Notes: generated from the letters alone by a model not told the origin. A stretch of 64,000 bases of DNA from Gillisia limnaea DSM 15749 (GCF_000243235.1 NZ_JH594606.1:1671851-1735850); one strand, 5' to 3'; shown: positions 43,059-52,886, counted from the first letter of the stretch. Numbers and translations: made by a program.

Positions 43059-46000
43059 ATGCTAAAAATATTTATAGAACGGCCTGTACTTTCTACAGTT
43101 GTTTCCATTCTTCTGCTCATTCTGGGAATATTATCTTTAAGCTCTCTTCCTGTAACCCAATATCCGGATATCGCTCCGCCAACTGTACAGGTAAGCGCGG
43201 GTTATCCCGGAGCCAACGCACAAACCATCCTGGAAAGTGTTGTGATACCAATTGAAGAACAAATCAATGGTGTGGAGGGAATGACCTATATCACATCCAC
43301 TGCAAGTAACGACGGGAGCGCAGGAATCCAGGTATTCTTTGAACAGGATACAGATCCGGACATTGCTGCCGTGAACGTCCAAAATCGAGTTTCAAGGGCG
43401 AATGCGCTCCTGCCTCAGGCAGTGGTCCAAAATGGGATCATTGTACAAAAGCAGCAGACAAGCGCTCTTATGTACTTTTCTCTCTTTTCTGAAAATGAAG
43501 ACTACGACGCCACCTTTCTGGAAAATTATATGAACATCAATATAATTCCAGAGCTTCAAAGGATTAACGGGGTTGGGGAAGCAAGGTCTTTTGGAGGAAG
43601 AAATTATGCTATGCGCATCTGGTTGCTCCCTGAGAAAATGGCTGCCTATAACCTTGTACCTTCAGATGTAACTGCCGCCATCAATGAACAAAGTCTGGAA
43701 GCAGCGGCAGGTTCTCTTGGACAAAACAGCGGACAAAATTTCGAATACGTTCTTCGCTACAAAGGCCGGTACAAAACAGCTGAAGAATATAAAAATATTA
43801 TTATTAAAGCCCAGGATAATGGGCAAATTTTGAGACTTCAGGATGTTGCAAATGTAGAACTTGATGCTCAGGGGTATTCTTCTAAAATACTTGTAAATGG
43901 TCTCCCCGGAATAAATGTTGGGGTTTTCCAGACACCTGGCTCGAATGCACAGGCTATTATTGAAAATATTCAGGAAAAATTAGATGAGTTAAAAGAAGAT
44001 TTTCCTGAAGGGGTAGATTATTTTATTAATTACAACACCAATGACTTTTTAACAGCCTCCATTGACAAGGTAACGATCACTCTTATAGAAGCCTTTTTGC
44101 TGGTTTTTCTTGTGGTCTTCGTTTTTCTTCAGGATGTAAAAGCTACAGTGATTCCAGCAATTGCGGTTCCTGTATCGATTATCGGAACTTTTTTCTTTCT
44201 TAATTTATTTGGCTATAGCATCAATTTACTTACACTTTTCGCTTTGGTGTTAGCCATTGGGATTGTTGTAGATGATGCTATTGTGGTTGTGGAGGCTGTC
44301 TATGCCAATATAGAAGCTGGTGCGAAAACGGCCAAAGAAGCGAGTATTACTGCTATGGATGAGATAGGTGGCGCTATTATTTCCATTACCCTTGTAATGG
44401 CTGCAGTTTTCGTTCCCGTTACCTTTTTGTCTGGACCAACAGGAGTTTTTTATCAACAATTTGGAGTTACATTGATTGTTGCTGTGACTATTTCAGCGGT
44501 TGTTGCTTTAACTTTAAGTCCGGCGCTTTGCGCTATTTTTCTTAAATCTCAGAAGGAAAAGGAAGAACAAAGTAAGAAGAATTTACTTCAGAAATTCTAT
44601 TCAGGCTTTAACAACACCTATGCTGCTGCTTCAAAAAGGTATGTAAGATCGGTTTCCTTTCTTACAAGAAATAAATGGATCACAGGAGCAATTCTTGTTG
44701 CTGCAATTCTTTTAACCTTGTGGGCTGCAAAAAGTACTCCTACAGGTTTCGTCCCTACTGAGGACAGGGGTATTATATTCATGAACCTGGAACTTCCGGT
44801 TGGTGCTTCTCTGGATCGAACTTCTGAAGTTACCGAAAATCTCTATAATGAGATCATCAAACTTCCCGGTGTTCGTGGAGCTTCTATGATTAACGGAAGA
44901 AATTTCTTCTCGGGGGCAGGTGGTTCTTATGCGCTTGGTTTTATTCCTTTGCAGGCGTGGAATGACAGAGAGGATGAAGATGTTTCCATTGAGGCAATCA
45001 CCGCTAAGTTAACCCAGCTTGCCATTACGGTGGCACCAGATGCCAAAGTTATTTTCTTTCAGCCGCCAAGTATTCCCGGTTTTGGTTCGTCTGAAGGTTT
45101 TGAAGCAAGATTGCTGGACAGGACCGGGGGCAGCTTTGAAGATCTTGATGAAATGGCAAAAGAATTCACAGGTTCTCTAATACAGCAAGATGAAATAGCT
45201 TTTGCTTCGAATTCTTTCAGCACCGATTTTCCTCAGTATCAAATTGATATAGATATCGCAACAGCAAAAAAATCTGGAGTTTCCGTAAATGAGATTTTAA
45301 GCGCATTACAAGGTTATGTAGGAGGAATTTATGCAGCAGATTTTAGCCGTTTCGGAAAACAATATCGCGTGTACGTACAAAGCCTTCCCGAAGACAGAGC
45401 AGATCCGGGAGATCTAAGCAAGATCTTTGTAAGGAATTCCACAGGGCAAATGGCACCAATCAATCAATTTATTACCCTTAACAAAGTTTATGGACCCCAG
45501 TCGGTAAGCAGGTTCAACCTATTTAATTCGGTTACTATTAATGGATCGGCAGCTCCCGGATCAAGTTCAGGGGAAGCCATTGCAAAAGTAGAGGAGCTGT
45601 CCAATACTTCGCTGCCTCAAGGGTATGATATCGCTTATTCAGGTTTGACAAGGGAAGAAATCGCTGCTGGCGGACAAGCTTCCACTATTTTTATCCTTAG
45701 CCTCGTATTTGTTTTCTTCCTTTTAGCAGCGCAGTACGAGAGCTTTTTAGTACCATTTTCTGTCCTACTTACCTTGCCTGTGGGAATTATGGGTGCTTTT
45801 TTAACCATTAAAATGGCTGGTCTTGAAAACAATATTTTCTTCCAAATCGCTTTGATCATGCTTTTAGGGTTGCTGGCGAAAAATGCCATTTTGATAGTGG
45901 AATTTGCCATTCAAAGAAGAAAAACAGGAATGGGAATAACAGAAGCAGCAGTAGATGCAGCAAAGGTAAGGTTAAGACCAATCCTGATGACCTCATTCGC

Positions 46001-46211
46001 CTTCATTTTAGGCTTGATGCCTCTGGTGTTAGCTTCGGGAGTTGGTGCTATAGGAAACAGATCTATTGGAACAGGAGCCGTTGGAGGATTGTTGGTAGGA
46101 ACCATCTTAGGCGTCTTTATCACGCCTGTACTTTTTATAATTTTTCAGACACTTCAGGAAAAAATTTCAGGAAAACCAGTTGTGGAAAATAAATCTCTTC
46201 AGAATGAATAG
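43059..46211 (+). CDS. RND multidrug efflux permease (HAE1 family)
   Basis: 1050 residues, AcrB/MexB size, with twelve membrane helices and two large periplasmic loops. Proton-relay Asp pair in TM4 (LAIGIVVDDAIVVVE) and the Lys in TM10 (LLGLLAKNAILIVEFA) are present. Opening LKIFIERPVLSTVVSILLLI and SLPVTQYPDIAPPTVQVSA is standard for HAE1 pumps. Exports hydrophobic drugs or bile-salt-like compounds by proton exchange. Six bases after the adaptor gene; overlaps the channel gene by 8 bases. Confidence 0.95.
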   Translation: MLKIFIERPVLSTVVSILLLILGILSLSSLPVTQYPDIAPPTVQVSAGYPGANAQTILESVVIPIEEQINGVEGMTYITSTASNDGSAGIQVFFEQDTDPDIAAVNVQNRVSRANALLPQAVVQNGIIVQKQQTSALMYFSLFSENEDYDATFLENYMNINIIPELQRINGVGEARSFGGRNYAMRIWLLPEKMAAYNLVPSDVTAAINEQSLEAAAGSLGQNSGQNFEYVLRYKGRYKTAEEYKNIIIKAQDNGQILRLQDVANVELDAQGYSSKILVNGLPGINVGVFQTPGSNAQAIIENIQEKLDELKEDFPEGVDYFINYNTNDFLTASIDKVTITLIEAFLLVFLVVFVFLQDVKATVIPAIAVPVSIIGTFFFLNLFGYSINLLTLFALVLAIGIVVDDAIVVVEAVYANIEAGAKTAKEASITAMDEIGGAIISITLVMAAVFVPVTFLSGPTGVFYQQFGVTLIVAVTISAVVALTLSPALCAIFLKSQKEKEEQSKKNLLQKFYSGFNNTYAAASKRYVRSVSFLTRNKWITGAILVAAILLTLWAAKSTPTGFVPTEDRGIIFMNLELPVGASLDRTSEVTENLYNEIIKLPGVRGASMINGRNFFSGAGGSYALGFIPLQAWNDREDEDVSIEAITAKLTQLAITVAPDAKVIFFQPPSIPGFGSSEGFEARLLDRTGGSFEDLDEMAKEFTGSLIQQDEIAFASNSFSTDFPQYQIDIDIATAKKSGVSVNEILSALQGYVGGIYAADFSRFGKQYRVYVQSLPEDRADPGDLSKIFVRNSTGQMAPINQFITLNKVYGPQSVSRFNLFNSVTINGSAAPGSSSGEAIAKVEELSNTSLPQGYDIAYSGLTREEIAAGGQASTIFILSLVFVFFLLAAQYESFLVPFSVLLTLPVGIMGAFLTIKMAGLENNIFFQIALIMLLGLLAKNAILIVEFAIQRRKTGMGITEAAVDAAKVRLRPILMTSFAFILGLMPLVLASGVGAIGNRSIGTGAVGGLLVGTILGVFITPVLFIIFQTLQEKISGKPVVENKSLQNE

Positions 46212-47610
46212 CATAAGAATCAAAAAGTATTTTATTATTCTTGGAATTCCATTCATATTCCAGGCATGTTTTGTTGCAAAAGAATATCAGAGGCCTGAGG
46301 AAGTAGTTCTTGAGGAGGATCTCTTCAGAACCAATATTCTTCTGCAGGATACCACCAGCATGGCTGAAGTTTCCTGGAGAGAAATGTTTACAGATCCTTT
46401 GTTAATCACTTACATAGAGCAAGGTTTGAACAACAATATTGATATTCGGGTTGCGGTTCAACAAATTGCCGCCGCAGAGGCTTATGTAAAGCAGGGAAAA
46501 GCCGGATACTTTCCAACTTTAGGATTGGGGACAAGTGTAAACCATCAAATCCTGTCTAGAAACAGTCAGTTTGGCTCTTTTTTCGATGGAAGTATTACCC
46601 AATATGAAGCAACCGGAAACCTTTCATGGGAGGCAGATATCTGGGGAAAAATAAGAAGCAATGACCGTGCTTTCCAGGCTTCCTATCTTCAAACAGCTGC
46701 AGCACACCAGGCGGTTAAGACAGAATTGATTGCAAGTATTGCTTCTATGTATTATCAACTGCTGGCATTAGATAAACAGCTTGAGATCACTTTGGAAACC
46801 ATTGAAACAAGGGAAAGCAGTCTGGAAACAACAAAGGCATTGAAAGAAGCCGGAACAGTTACAGAAGTTGCTGTTAAGCAAACCGAAGCTCAATTGTACA
46901 GAGCCAGAGCTGTGGTAGTAGATATTGAAAATAATATCCGTCTTCTGGAGAATGCTTTTTCTATTTTATTAGGTGATACTCCTCATGATATTGAGCGTTC
47001 AGATTTGGCAAGACAGCAAATAACCACAGAACTTCAGGCAGGAGTTCCGGGGCAGATGTTAAGAAACCGCCCTGATGTTATAGCTGCGGAATACAACCTG
47101 ATCAATGCTTTTGAACTTACAAATGTAGCCCGAGGTAGTTTTTATCCGTCCATTAGGTTAACCGCCAGCGGTGGGTTTCAGAGTTTAGATATTGCCGAGC
47201 TTTTTAATGCCAATTCCCTATTTGCAAATCTTGTAGGTTCTTTGGCCCAGCCTCTGCTGAATCAAAGACGCATAAGGACCCAATATGAAGTTGCCCAGGC
47301 ACAACAACAGATAGCCCTTTTAGATTTCAAGAGGTCTTTACTTGTAGCCTCAAGAGAAGTTTCTGATGCTTTGTACAACTATGAAGCTGCCGTCAAGAAA
47401 ATAGAATTGAAATCGGAAGAATATGGCGCTTATGAACTGGCAACCAATTACTCTGAAGAATTGCTGAATAACGGTTTGGCAAATTACCTGGAAGTTTTAA
47501 ACGCTCAGGAAAATGCGCTTAATTCTCAACTTGAACTTGTAACTGAGAGGTTTAACAGGCTGGATGCAATAGTGGAATTATATCAAGCCTTGGGAGGTGG
47601 ATGGAGATAA
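46204..47610 (+). CDS. RND efflux outer-membrane channel lipoprotein (OprM/NodT type)
   Basis: 468 residues from ATG 46204, overlapping the permease end by 8 bases; an earlier in-frame start at 46180 lies deep in the permease gene. Signal peptide with lipobox FQAC. Two repeats of the outer-membrane-factor fold: YIEQGLNNNIDIRVAVQQI with TGNLSWEADIWGKIR, and EYNLINAFELTNVARGSFYP with LLNNGLANYLEVLNAQ. Completes the tripartite pump; last gene of the operon. Confidence 0.93.
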   Translation: MNSIRIKKYFIILGIPFIFQACFVAKEYQRPEEVVLEEDLFRTNILLQDTTSMAEVSWREMFTDPLLITYIEQGLNNNIDIRVAVQQIAAAEAYVKQGKAGYFPTLGLGTSVNHQILSRNSQFGSFFDGSITQYEATGNLSWEADIWGKIRSNDRAFQASYLQTAAAHQAVKTELIASIASMYYQLLALDKQLEITLETIETRESSLETTKALKEAGTVTEVAVKQTEAQLYRARAVVVDIENNIRLLENAFSILLGDTPHDIERSDLARQQITTELQAGVPGQMLRNRPDVIAAEYNLINAFELTNVARGSFYPSIRLTASGGFQSLDIAELFNANSLFANLVGSLAQPLLNQRRIRTQYEVAQAQQQIALLDFKRSLLVASREVSDALYNYEAAVKKIELKSEEYGAYELATNYSEELLNNGLANYLEVLNAQENALNSQLELVTERFNRLDAIVELYQALGGGWR

Positions 47611-47983
47611 TCTTTTTATATGATATGCGGATAAGATAAAAGACCGCTGCGCTTTGAGATAAGAGAACAAAGATTTGATTGAAACTAATTGACGATCAGG
47701 TAATGTTCATTTTCCAGTTCCTGCAGATTTATTTCAGGCATTAGCAAACTTTTTCACGCGGCGGCCTCAAAGGAAAACGCTGCGGACGTTGCGTGCATAA
47801 TTTCTACGCCAGAACATCATCATAATATGAAGATTTTTCCATCACTTTTTTTGCGTAGGAGCATGCCGGTACAATTTTAAGATTATTTTCCCGGGCGTAT
47901 TCAGCAAACTTTTTCACGCGGCGGCCGCAAAGGAAAACGCTGCGGACGCTGCGAAACCTTTGCGACCGCTGCGTGCTTAATTT
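47611..47983. other. Decayed intergenic DNA with GCAAAG-rich repeats
   Basis: No intact gene. Contains a broken GNAT copy (47804-47930) and two GC-rich blocks with CGCGGCGGCC, AACGCTGCGGACG and CCTTTGCGACCGCTGCG-type words at 47755-47790 and 47917-47975, plus GACCGCTGCG at 47642. Such GCAAAG/CTTTGCG words recur in flavobacterial intergenic DNA. A minus-strand fragment MPEINLQELENEHYLIVN, stop, reads at about 47739-47683. Confidence 0.55.
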
Positions 47984-48081
47984 TTATGCCAGAACATCAT
48001 CATAATCTGAAGATTTTTCCATCACTTTCTTTGCGTAGGAGCATTCCGGAACAATTTTAAGATTGTTTTCCCGTGCATATT
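47743..48081. repeat. Imperfect tandem duplication at the GNAT gene 3' end
   Basis: AGCAAACTTTTTCACGCGG starts at 47743 and again at 47903. The two units are 160 bases apart on the left and 180 on the right because unit 2 carries 20 extra bases (CTGCGAAACC... near 47949). Both units contain AGAACATCATCATAAT and the end of the GNAT reading frame. Confidence 0.85.
47804..47930 (-). pseudogene. C-terminal remnant of a duplicated GNAT gene
   Basis: Minus strand reads GRRVKKFAEYARENNLKIV, PACSYAKKVMEKSSYYDDVLA, stop, against VEKSAEYARENNLKIVPEC and SSDYDDVLA in the intact gene. About 40 codons survive, without the N-terminal half. Confidence 0.8.
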
Positions 48082-48265
48082 CAGCAGATTTTTCTACAAG
48101 TTGCTTTCCAACTCCCTGCCCCTGGTAAGAGGGATCTACTTCTGTATGTTCAATAACTATTTTGTCTTTCCCGGACTGCGAATAGACCATTTTCCCTGCA
48201 GTATTACCGGAATCTACCGCTTCAAATTCACCTCTGCTTTCACTGCTGCTGTGTTTAATATTCAT
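47984..48265 (-). CDS. Small GNAT-family N-acetyltransferase (YidJ/DUF-type)
   Basis: 93 residues, the minimal acetyl-CoA-binding half seen in the YjdJ-like group. Acetyl-CoA loop QGQGVGKQL after VDPSYQ (about 47-58), followed by EYARENNLKIVPECSYAKK. Cytoplasmic; substrates of this group are not established. No promoter box is clear. A truncated tandem copy lies directly downstream, showing recent unequal recombination at this gene. Confidence 0.85.
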   Translation of the reverse strand: MNIKHSSSESRGEFEAVDSGNTAGKMVYSQSGKDKIVIEHTEVDPSYQGQGVGKQLVEKSAEYARENNLKIVPECSYAKKVMEKSSDYDDVLA

Positions 48266-48663
48266 TTTTTTTTCTTCAAGAAACCAAAGTTAAAGGATTT
48301 TTCAAAACAAATTAACCTAGTTTAACTTTCCAGCTTTAGAAGCCCACCAGGGATGACTTTCGGAAGGATGGTGCAACAGAGTAATAAGCCCGGGAGGAAT
48401 GAATAACTTTCCACTTATAGTATTACCAGATTTTTCTGATGTAGTTGTTAAGGCTATGGAGCGAAAACTGGAGTACAAAAATAATTAAGTCAATAAAATT
48501 TCCAACAGGGAATTAACTACAATGGATTAGCCTAAAATTTAAAAAAGAAGAAAAATGGAAAATGTAAAGAATTATAGGAAAATTTAAAAGAGTGATGAAA
48601 GGCCACTTTTTTTGTTCAACTGAGGAGTTCACCGAAATGAATCAAGTGGCATAAAGGCGTTAG

Positions 48664-48921
48664 AAAAAGGTTTTATCTGAAATTGAAAAGACTAAACCGG
48701 AAAATAATGGAACTATGGTTGGTGTTGCCGGAAATAAAATGGCTCTTGAAAATAATGAAAGGTTTATTGAAGAGGACCTGGGCAGAACGTGGAAAGAGGA
48801 TAGTCTACAGTAGAAAGAGAAAGAATCTCACGAAAAGCGGGAAATGCACGAAATTATTGAGGCCTTGGAAAGTTTCCCTGAATCTGATTTTTTATAGCGG
48901 CATTTTCTGGATATTGATTAA
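48664..48921 (+). pseudogene. Degenerate gene with two in-frame stops
   Basis: One frame reads KKVLSEIEKTKPENNGTMVG, VAGNKMALENNERFIEEDLG, RTWKEDSLQ, stop (48811), KEKESHEKREMHEIIEALES, FPESDFL, stop (48895), RHFLDID and a final stop. Composition is that of a charged, helical cytoplasmic protein and the frame stays coherent through both stops, which is typical of recent decay. No family recognised. Confidence 0.5.
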
Positions 48922-48992
48922 GAATTGCTTTTTCCAAATTGATATGGTTTTGGCCGGGAATTAGAACTGTTTTTTCCCTAAGATTAATTGAT

Positions 48993-49183
48993 TTAAATTA
49001 AGAAACTGCACTGTAATTTATATTTATTGCCCTTCCAATCTTGTTTGAAATATTGCTGTGGAGCTTGATTTTTTGAACTAAAACCTAAATTAAGTTTATC
49101 AGGTATCCTTGTTAAAGGCAATGATGGTATGACTTCTTCCCTACTAATGCCATTCTCATCCAAAGTTTTCACTAATGTTGAGA
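48993..49183 (-). pseudogene. Coding-like C-terminal remnant, unknown family
   Basis: Minus strand reads VSTLVKTLDENGISREEVIP, SLPLTRIPDKLNLGFSSKNQ, APQQYFKQDWKGNKYKLQCS, FLI and a stop, preceded by stops in the same frame. Amino-acid use looks protein-like. It could be the end of a lost gene next to the porin-like gene; no function offered. Confidence 0.35.
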
Positions 49184-49235
49184 CTCATCATTTTAACTGT
49201 CCATTATAAAATTAGGATGTATTATTAATTTCCTA

Positions 49236-49844
49236 TCAAAAAATGTAGAAAAGAGAAAGTTGAAGCATCTCATATTTAAATTCCTGGCTGTTCATAACGG
49301 CCTCTGAACTTATATGATTTAATCCGAGCATATATTTTATTCCTATCCCAAAGGTTGAAGTTATGTCATATTCTACGCCAAAGGTTGCTCCCAGGCTGCG
49401 GTCCTCCAATCCTTTCGTTATCATGGAACCCGACCCTTCATTCTTTTGTTTGGCGTTAATAAGTAATTGAAATTGAGGTCCTGCTATAAAAGATAACCTG
49501 CCCATTGCCTCCCATCTAAGAAATACAGGAAGTGAAATATAATTAAATTCATAACTGGTACCCAAAGATGCTGCTTTTCCTCCCATTTGGGAGTATAAAT
49601 ATTCAGGTTGAATATAGAAGCTTCCGGATAATGGAGCAATAATAAAAAATCCCGCTATTCCTCCTGGTTTCCATGAAGATTCTATGGGAATAGCAGGAGG
49701 AGGAGAACCTTTGGAGAAGTTCATGTTGGAAAAATTTACTCCTGCCCTAACACCATATCTAACCGGATTTCTTTCAAGAGGCTGTGCGCATATCCCGTGG
49801 AGAAACAAACTAAATACAATAAAACTAAGAATTTTTAAATTCAT
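49236..49844 (-). CDS. Porin-family outer-membrane beta-barrel protein (PorT-like)
   Basis: 202 residues. Signal peptide 1-20 (SFIVFSLFLHGICA before Q21). An eight-strand-type barrel of the OMP_b-brl_2 kind: VRYGVRAGVNFSNMNFS at the start, FYIQPEYLYSQMGGKA, FNYISLPVFLRWE, FIAGPQFQLLINAK, ATFGVEYDITSTFGIGIKY, and a terminal strand ending SLFYIF. Function unknown; such proteins are abundant in the family. A broken 5' copy lies at 59080-59257, across the polysaccharide cluster. Confidence 0.83.
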   Translation of the reverse strand: MNLKILSFIVFSLFLHGICAQPLERNPVRYGVRAGVNFSNMNFSKGSPPPAIPIESSWKPGGIAGFFIIAPLSGSFYIQPEYLYSQMGGKAASLGTSYEFNYISLPVFLRWEAMGRLSFIAGPQFQLLINAKQKNEGSGSMITKGLEDRSLGATFGVEYDITSTFGIGIKYMLGLNHISSEAVMNSQEFKYEMLQLSLFYIF

Positions 49845-50213
49845 AAATTACAGATAAATAGAAAGTTAGTGAATGTGGTAACTCGATTTAATGGGATTTC
49901 TTCAATCCCAGACATAACTGTTTATGGAAATTGTCTGCATTAGCAATCCAGTTTTTGGGCTTTTTAAATCGAATGAGGTCTTTTTGAAGTGACACAGCTG
50001 TTGATACGGTACGCCAAAATCAAAAATTAAGGTGCAGAGTGCTTAATAAGAGGAAAAATGTTCGGACCTATTAAAAAATATAGTTTAAAAAAATTATTCC
50101 AATATATAGAAAGTTATACCCATGAAAGAAGGTATTATGTAATTCGATATGAATTTAGTACCGCATATTGCTTTTTGTTATCTCGAAAAGCATAAGTTAA
50201 ATTTGATGACTAC
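49845..50213. other. Spacer between porin-like gene and polysaccharide cluster
   Basis: AT-rich with no gene. A short hairpin-like word TGGGATTTCTTCAATCCCA (49891-49909) occurs near the left end. Nothing else supported. Confidence 0.4.
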
Positions 50214-51236
50214 TCATTTATTTAGAGCATTTTGACCAAAGCTTTTCATAAGTTTTTCATTAAGTAATGCTCCGTTATAATTTGCTACATGCAACCGCCC
50301 TAACCTGAGCGGTGAAGAATTTCGGGTTATAGTTTCTTCTACTGTAGTAAAACCTAAAGCTATTTCATTTTGCCTTACGGCTGACAAGGTTTCATCATTG
50401 TAATCTCCGTAAGGGTATGCAATTGCATTTACTATTGAATAATTATTGCTTTCAAGATAATTTTTACTAGCTGCAATTTCTTTTATTTGAAATTGAGTAG
50501 AGTGACTTGCTAAGGCGGGGTGGGTTTCAGTATGCACGCCTAAAGTGAAAAGTTTATTGTTTGCTAACTCTTTAAGCTGTTCAGGATTCATTGGGGAATA
50601 TTCAGACATTTTTGATGGAGTAAAATCAGCCCAGTTTTTTATGTAATTAATAGCCTTATCTATCATATCATAAGGAAGTGGCTTTAACAGTTCCCATATG
50701 TTAAGATATAATTTGCAACGATTGGTCGGCGGATGTTCAGGCCAGTTCCAGGTTTGATGTTTTTGCTGAATTTCGTCATTTAATTTTTCGATTGTAAAAT
50801 GAAAATAATGAATCTTTTCATCGATCTGTAATGTGAGTTTTGAAGGGAGTGTTTTAGAATGAAGGATAATTGCTTCCAGCTCATCCCACCAAAACCATTG
50901 TTGCTTCCCAATAAAATGGGTTGGAACAAAAAAAGTTGCTGGACAATCATATTTTTCTAACACAGGTTTAGCATACAGATAATTATCATTGTATGCATCA
51001 TCAAAAGTTATATAGACACTCTTGTGTATTATTTTGCCTAAACTTAATTGTCTGGCCAGTTCAGCAAGCGGTAAAACTTTAAAATTTTTGGTGATCGTTT
51101 TAATTTGAGCTTCAAAATTATGTGGACTTACCGACAATTGCCAAGGATCTGTCTTAACATTAAATACCCGATGGTACATTAAAACAATTGCCCTAGGTTC
51201 CGATTGATGAAAATAATTTTTAATTCCGCTTAACAT
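50214..51236 (-). CDS. Polysaccharide deacetylase family protein (NodB-type)
   Basis: 340 residues, no signal peptide. NodB motif 1 YITFDDAYNDN with the catalytic Asp pair (about 79-80); the metal-site HxxxH is HTETHPALAS (about 235). Opening AIVLMYHRVFN is typical. Removes N- or O-acetyl groups from sugars. Last gene of the polysaccharide operon (14 bases after the fused transferase gene), so it probably modifies the glycan or its precursor in the cytoplasm. Confidence 0.85.
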   Translation of the reverse strand: MLSGIKNYFHQSEPRAIVLMYHRVFNVKTDPWQLSVSPHNFEAQIKTITKNFKVLPLAELARQLSLGKIIHKSVYITFDDAYNDNYLYAKPVLEKYDCPATFFVPTHFIGKQQWFWWDELEAIILHSKTLPSKLTLQIDEKIHYFHFTIEKLNDEIQQKHQTWNWPEHPPTNRCKLYLNIWELLKPLPYDMIDKAINYIKNWADFTPSKMSEYSPMNPEQLKELANNKLFTLGVHTETHPALASHSTQFQIKEIAASKNYLESNNYSIVNAIAYPYGDYNDETLSAVRQNEIALGFTTVEETITRNSSPLRLGRLHVANYNGALLNEKLMKSFGQNALNK

Positions 51237-51250
51237 TTTTTAAGTGGTCG

Positions 51251-52879
51251 CTATTTGGTGGCACTCACAGCAATGATTACCTGATAATGTGGATCGTGAG
51301 AATCCATTTGTTCTTTTTTAATTTCAGGCAAACCCATTCCGTATAAGAAGGCACTTGCAACCAAAACATTCCCATATGTTTTGATTAGAATTTTATCTTC
51401 AGAGAAATGCTCTTGTATAATCTTTTGCATCGAGGTATCTGTAAATGACCAAAGCCAATATTTCCCCCATTCATCTTGTGCAATATGGCTGATTCCAGGA
51501 ACAGTCAATAATAAAGTGCCACCTGACTTTAAAACCCTATTGCAAGTTTTAATCGCTGCTTGATAGTCATATATAAGATGTAAAGTTTGCGTAAGGATGA
51601 TACAATTAAAAGAATTTGAAGGCAAATTAGGAGCGTCACTTAAATCTCCAATAAATGTAGCTTCATTAGAGTCGTTGACATTAAAAATATCGCTTTTTGT
51701 TAGCTTATCCCCGCCAAATTTTAAGGTGTATGCGTTATCTCCTATTTCCAATACTCGTCCCTTAATTAGTGAGGAACTTTCGTTTAGAAAATTTTCTATG
51801 TAATATCTGTCTATGGGGCCGCCCCGATCATAGCCGAAATTTACGCTGAAAGGTTTTGTTCGATTTAAGTCCCCAAGATTAATATTACCTGCATTGGGTA
51901 TCTCTGGTTTATTTTTTATTTTGTAATATATCTTCCTTAGTATACCAATTATCCGATTTTTGAAATCTTTTCTTTTTCCTTCATATCCTTCAAACGGTTG
52001 ATTTATAAATTTTTTATAAAGGCTTTTGTTGTTACTTTTTAAGATCTTTAGTTCATTTTTATCAAATTTCACCTCCCCGGCATATAATTTACCTACAAAG
52101 TCCTCGTAAATTTTTTCAGAGTAGTAGGTTTTCCAGTAATTTACTCCCTTTTTATAAGACTTCTTTTCATCTTTGTTTTTGAGATTTTTCTTTTGAAAGG
52201 ATAATGCCAGCAAAGCTGACTTCATCATCTCAACGTAATTGGCGGACATGTTTTGACCGTGCTTTCTGTAAACAGCGATTAATTTGGTATGATGAATAAT
52301 TGGAAAAAATCTCGTAATTTGAAGATACATATCATAATCCTCACAATAAGATAAAGTTACATTGTAAGCAAATTTTTCAAATACCCAGCTTCGGTACATT
52401 ACGGTTGCATGCATACCAATAAAATTACCTTCCAGCAGCTTACAATAATGGTTGTCTGCTATTTCCTTTTGAATAGTCCAGGTTTTATCTTCAGGCTCAT
52501 AATACAATTCATAACCTCCGGTCACAAATGCAGCATTTACATCGGTATTTAAAAATTCAAGATTATTTTTCAGGGCGTCCTTCAGAAGCCAATCGTCTGC
52601 GTCTAAAAAAACCAAATAATCTCCCTTCGCATGTTTAATACCAGTATTTCTTGCTGCGGACAAGCCGGCGTTTTCCTGATATACATATTTAACTTTCGGA
52701 TAATTGATACATACAGTTTTAGTATTATCAACCGAACCGTCGTCAACCACAATAAGTTCAAAAAATTGATAGGTCTGTGAGTAAACGCTTTGAATAGCTT
52801 TTGCCAAATACTTTCCATGATTATAGCATGGAATGATTACTGAAACCACGGGGGTTATCGAATTTATAGTTTTTACCAT
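51251..52879 (-). CDS. Fusion of a GT2 glycosyltransferase and a SAM methyltransferase
   Basis: 542 residues with two catalytic parts. Residues about 1-240: GT-A fold of family 2, VSVIIPCYNHGKYLAKAIQS, VVDDGSVDNT, and DxD region FLDADDWLL. Residues about 330-540: class I methyltransferase, GRVLEIGDNAYTLKFGG, FNCIILTQTLHLIYDY, VLKSGGTLLLTVPG. A lysine-rich linker joins them. The methyltransferase half may cap or decorate the chain, a known way of controlling O-antigen length in Wzt-type systems. 7 bases after the next GT gene upstream. Confidence 0.87.
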   Translation of the reverse strand: MVKTINSITPVVSVIIPCYNHGKYLAKAIQSVYSQTYQFFELIVVDDGSVDNTKTVCINYPKVKYVYQENAGLSAARNTGIKHAKGDYLVFLDADDWLLKDALKNNLEFLNTDVNAAFVTGGYELYYEPEDKTWTIQKEIADNHYCKLLEGNFIGMHATVMYRSWVFEKFAYNVTLSYCEDYDMYLQITRFFPIIHHTKLIAVYRKHGQNMSANYVEMMKSALLALSFQKKNLKNKDEKKSYKKGVNYWKTYYSEKIYEDFVGKLYAGEVKFDKNELKILKSNNKSLYKKFINQPFEGYEGKRKDFKNRIIGILRKIYYKIKNKPEIPNAGNINLGDLNRTKPFSVNFGYDRGGPIDRYYIENFLNESSSLIKGRVLEIGDNAYTLKFGGDKLTKSDIFNVNDSNEATFIGDLSDAPNLPSNSFNCIILTQTLHLIYDYQAAIKTCNRVLKSGGTLLLTVPGISHIAQDEWGKYWLWSFTDTSMQKIIQEHFSEDKILIKTYGNVLVASAFLYGMGLPEIKKEQMDSHDPHYQVIIAVSATK

Positions 52880-52886
52880 TTTACTG

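Larger units (their letters stand above)
48266..49235. other. 970-base region of decayed coding DNA
   Basis: Holds a plus-strand pseudogene (48664-48921) and a minus-strand coding-like remnant (48993-49183). The first 400 bases show nothing I can support. A 93-codon plus frame at 48683-48964 is out of phase with the better coding signal and is not called. Confidence 0.5.

Noticed and set aside
48683..48964. 93-codon plus-strand frame
   Set aside because: Its composition (Trp, Lys and Leu rich) is not protein-like, and an overlapping frame of the same strand (48664-48921) reads as a coherent but interrupted protein.
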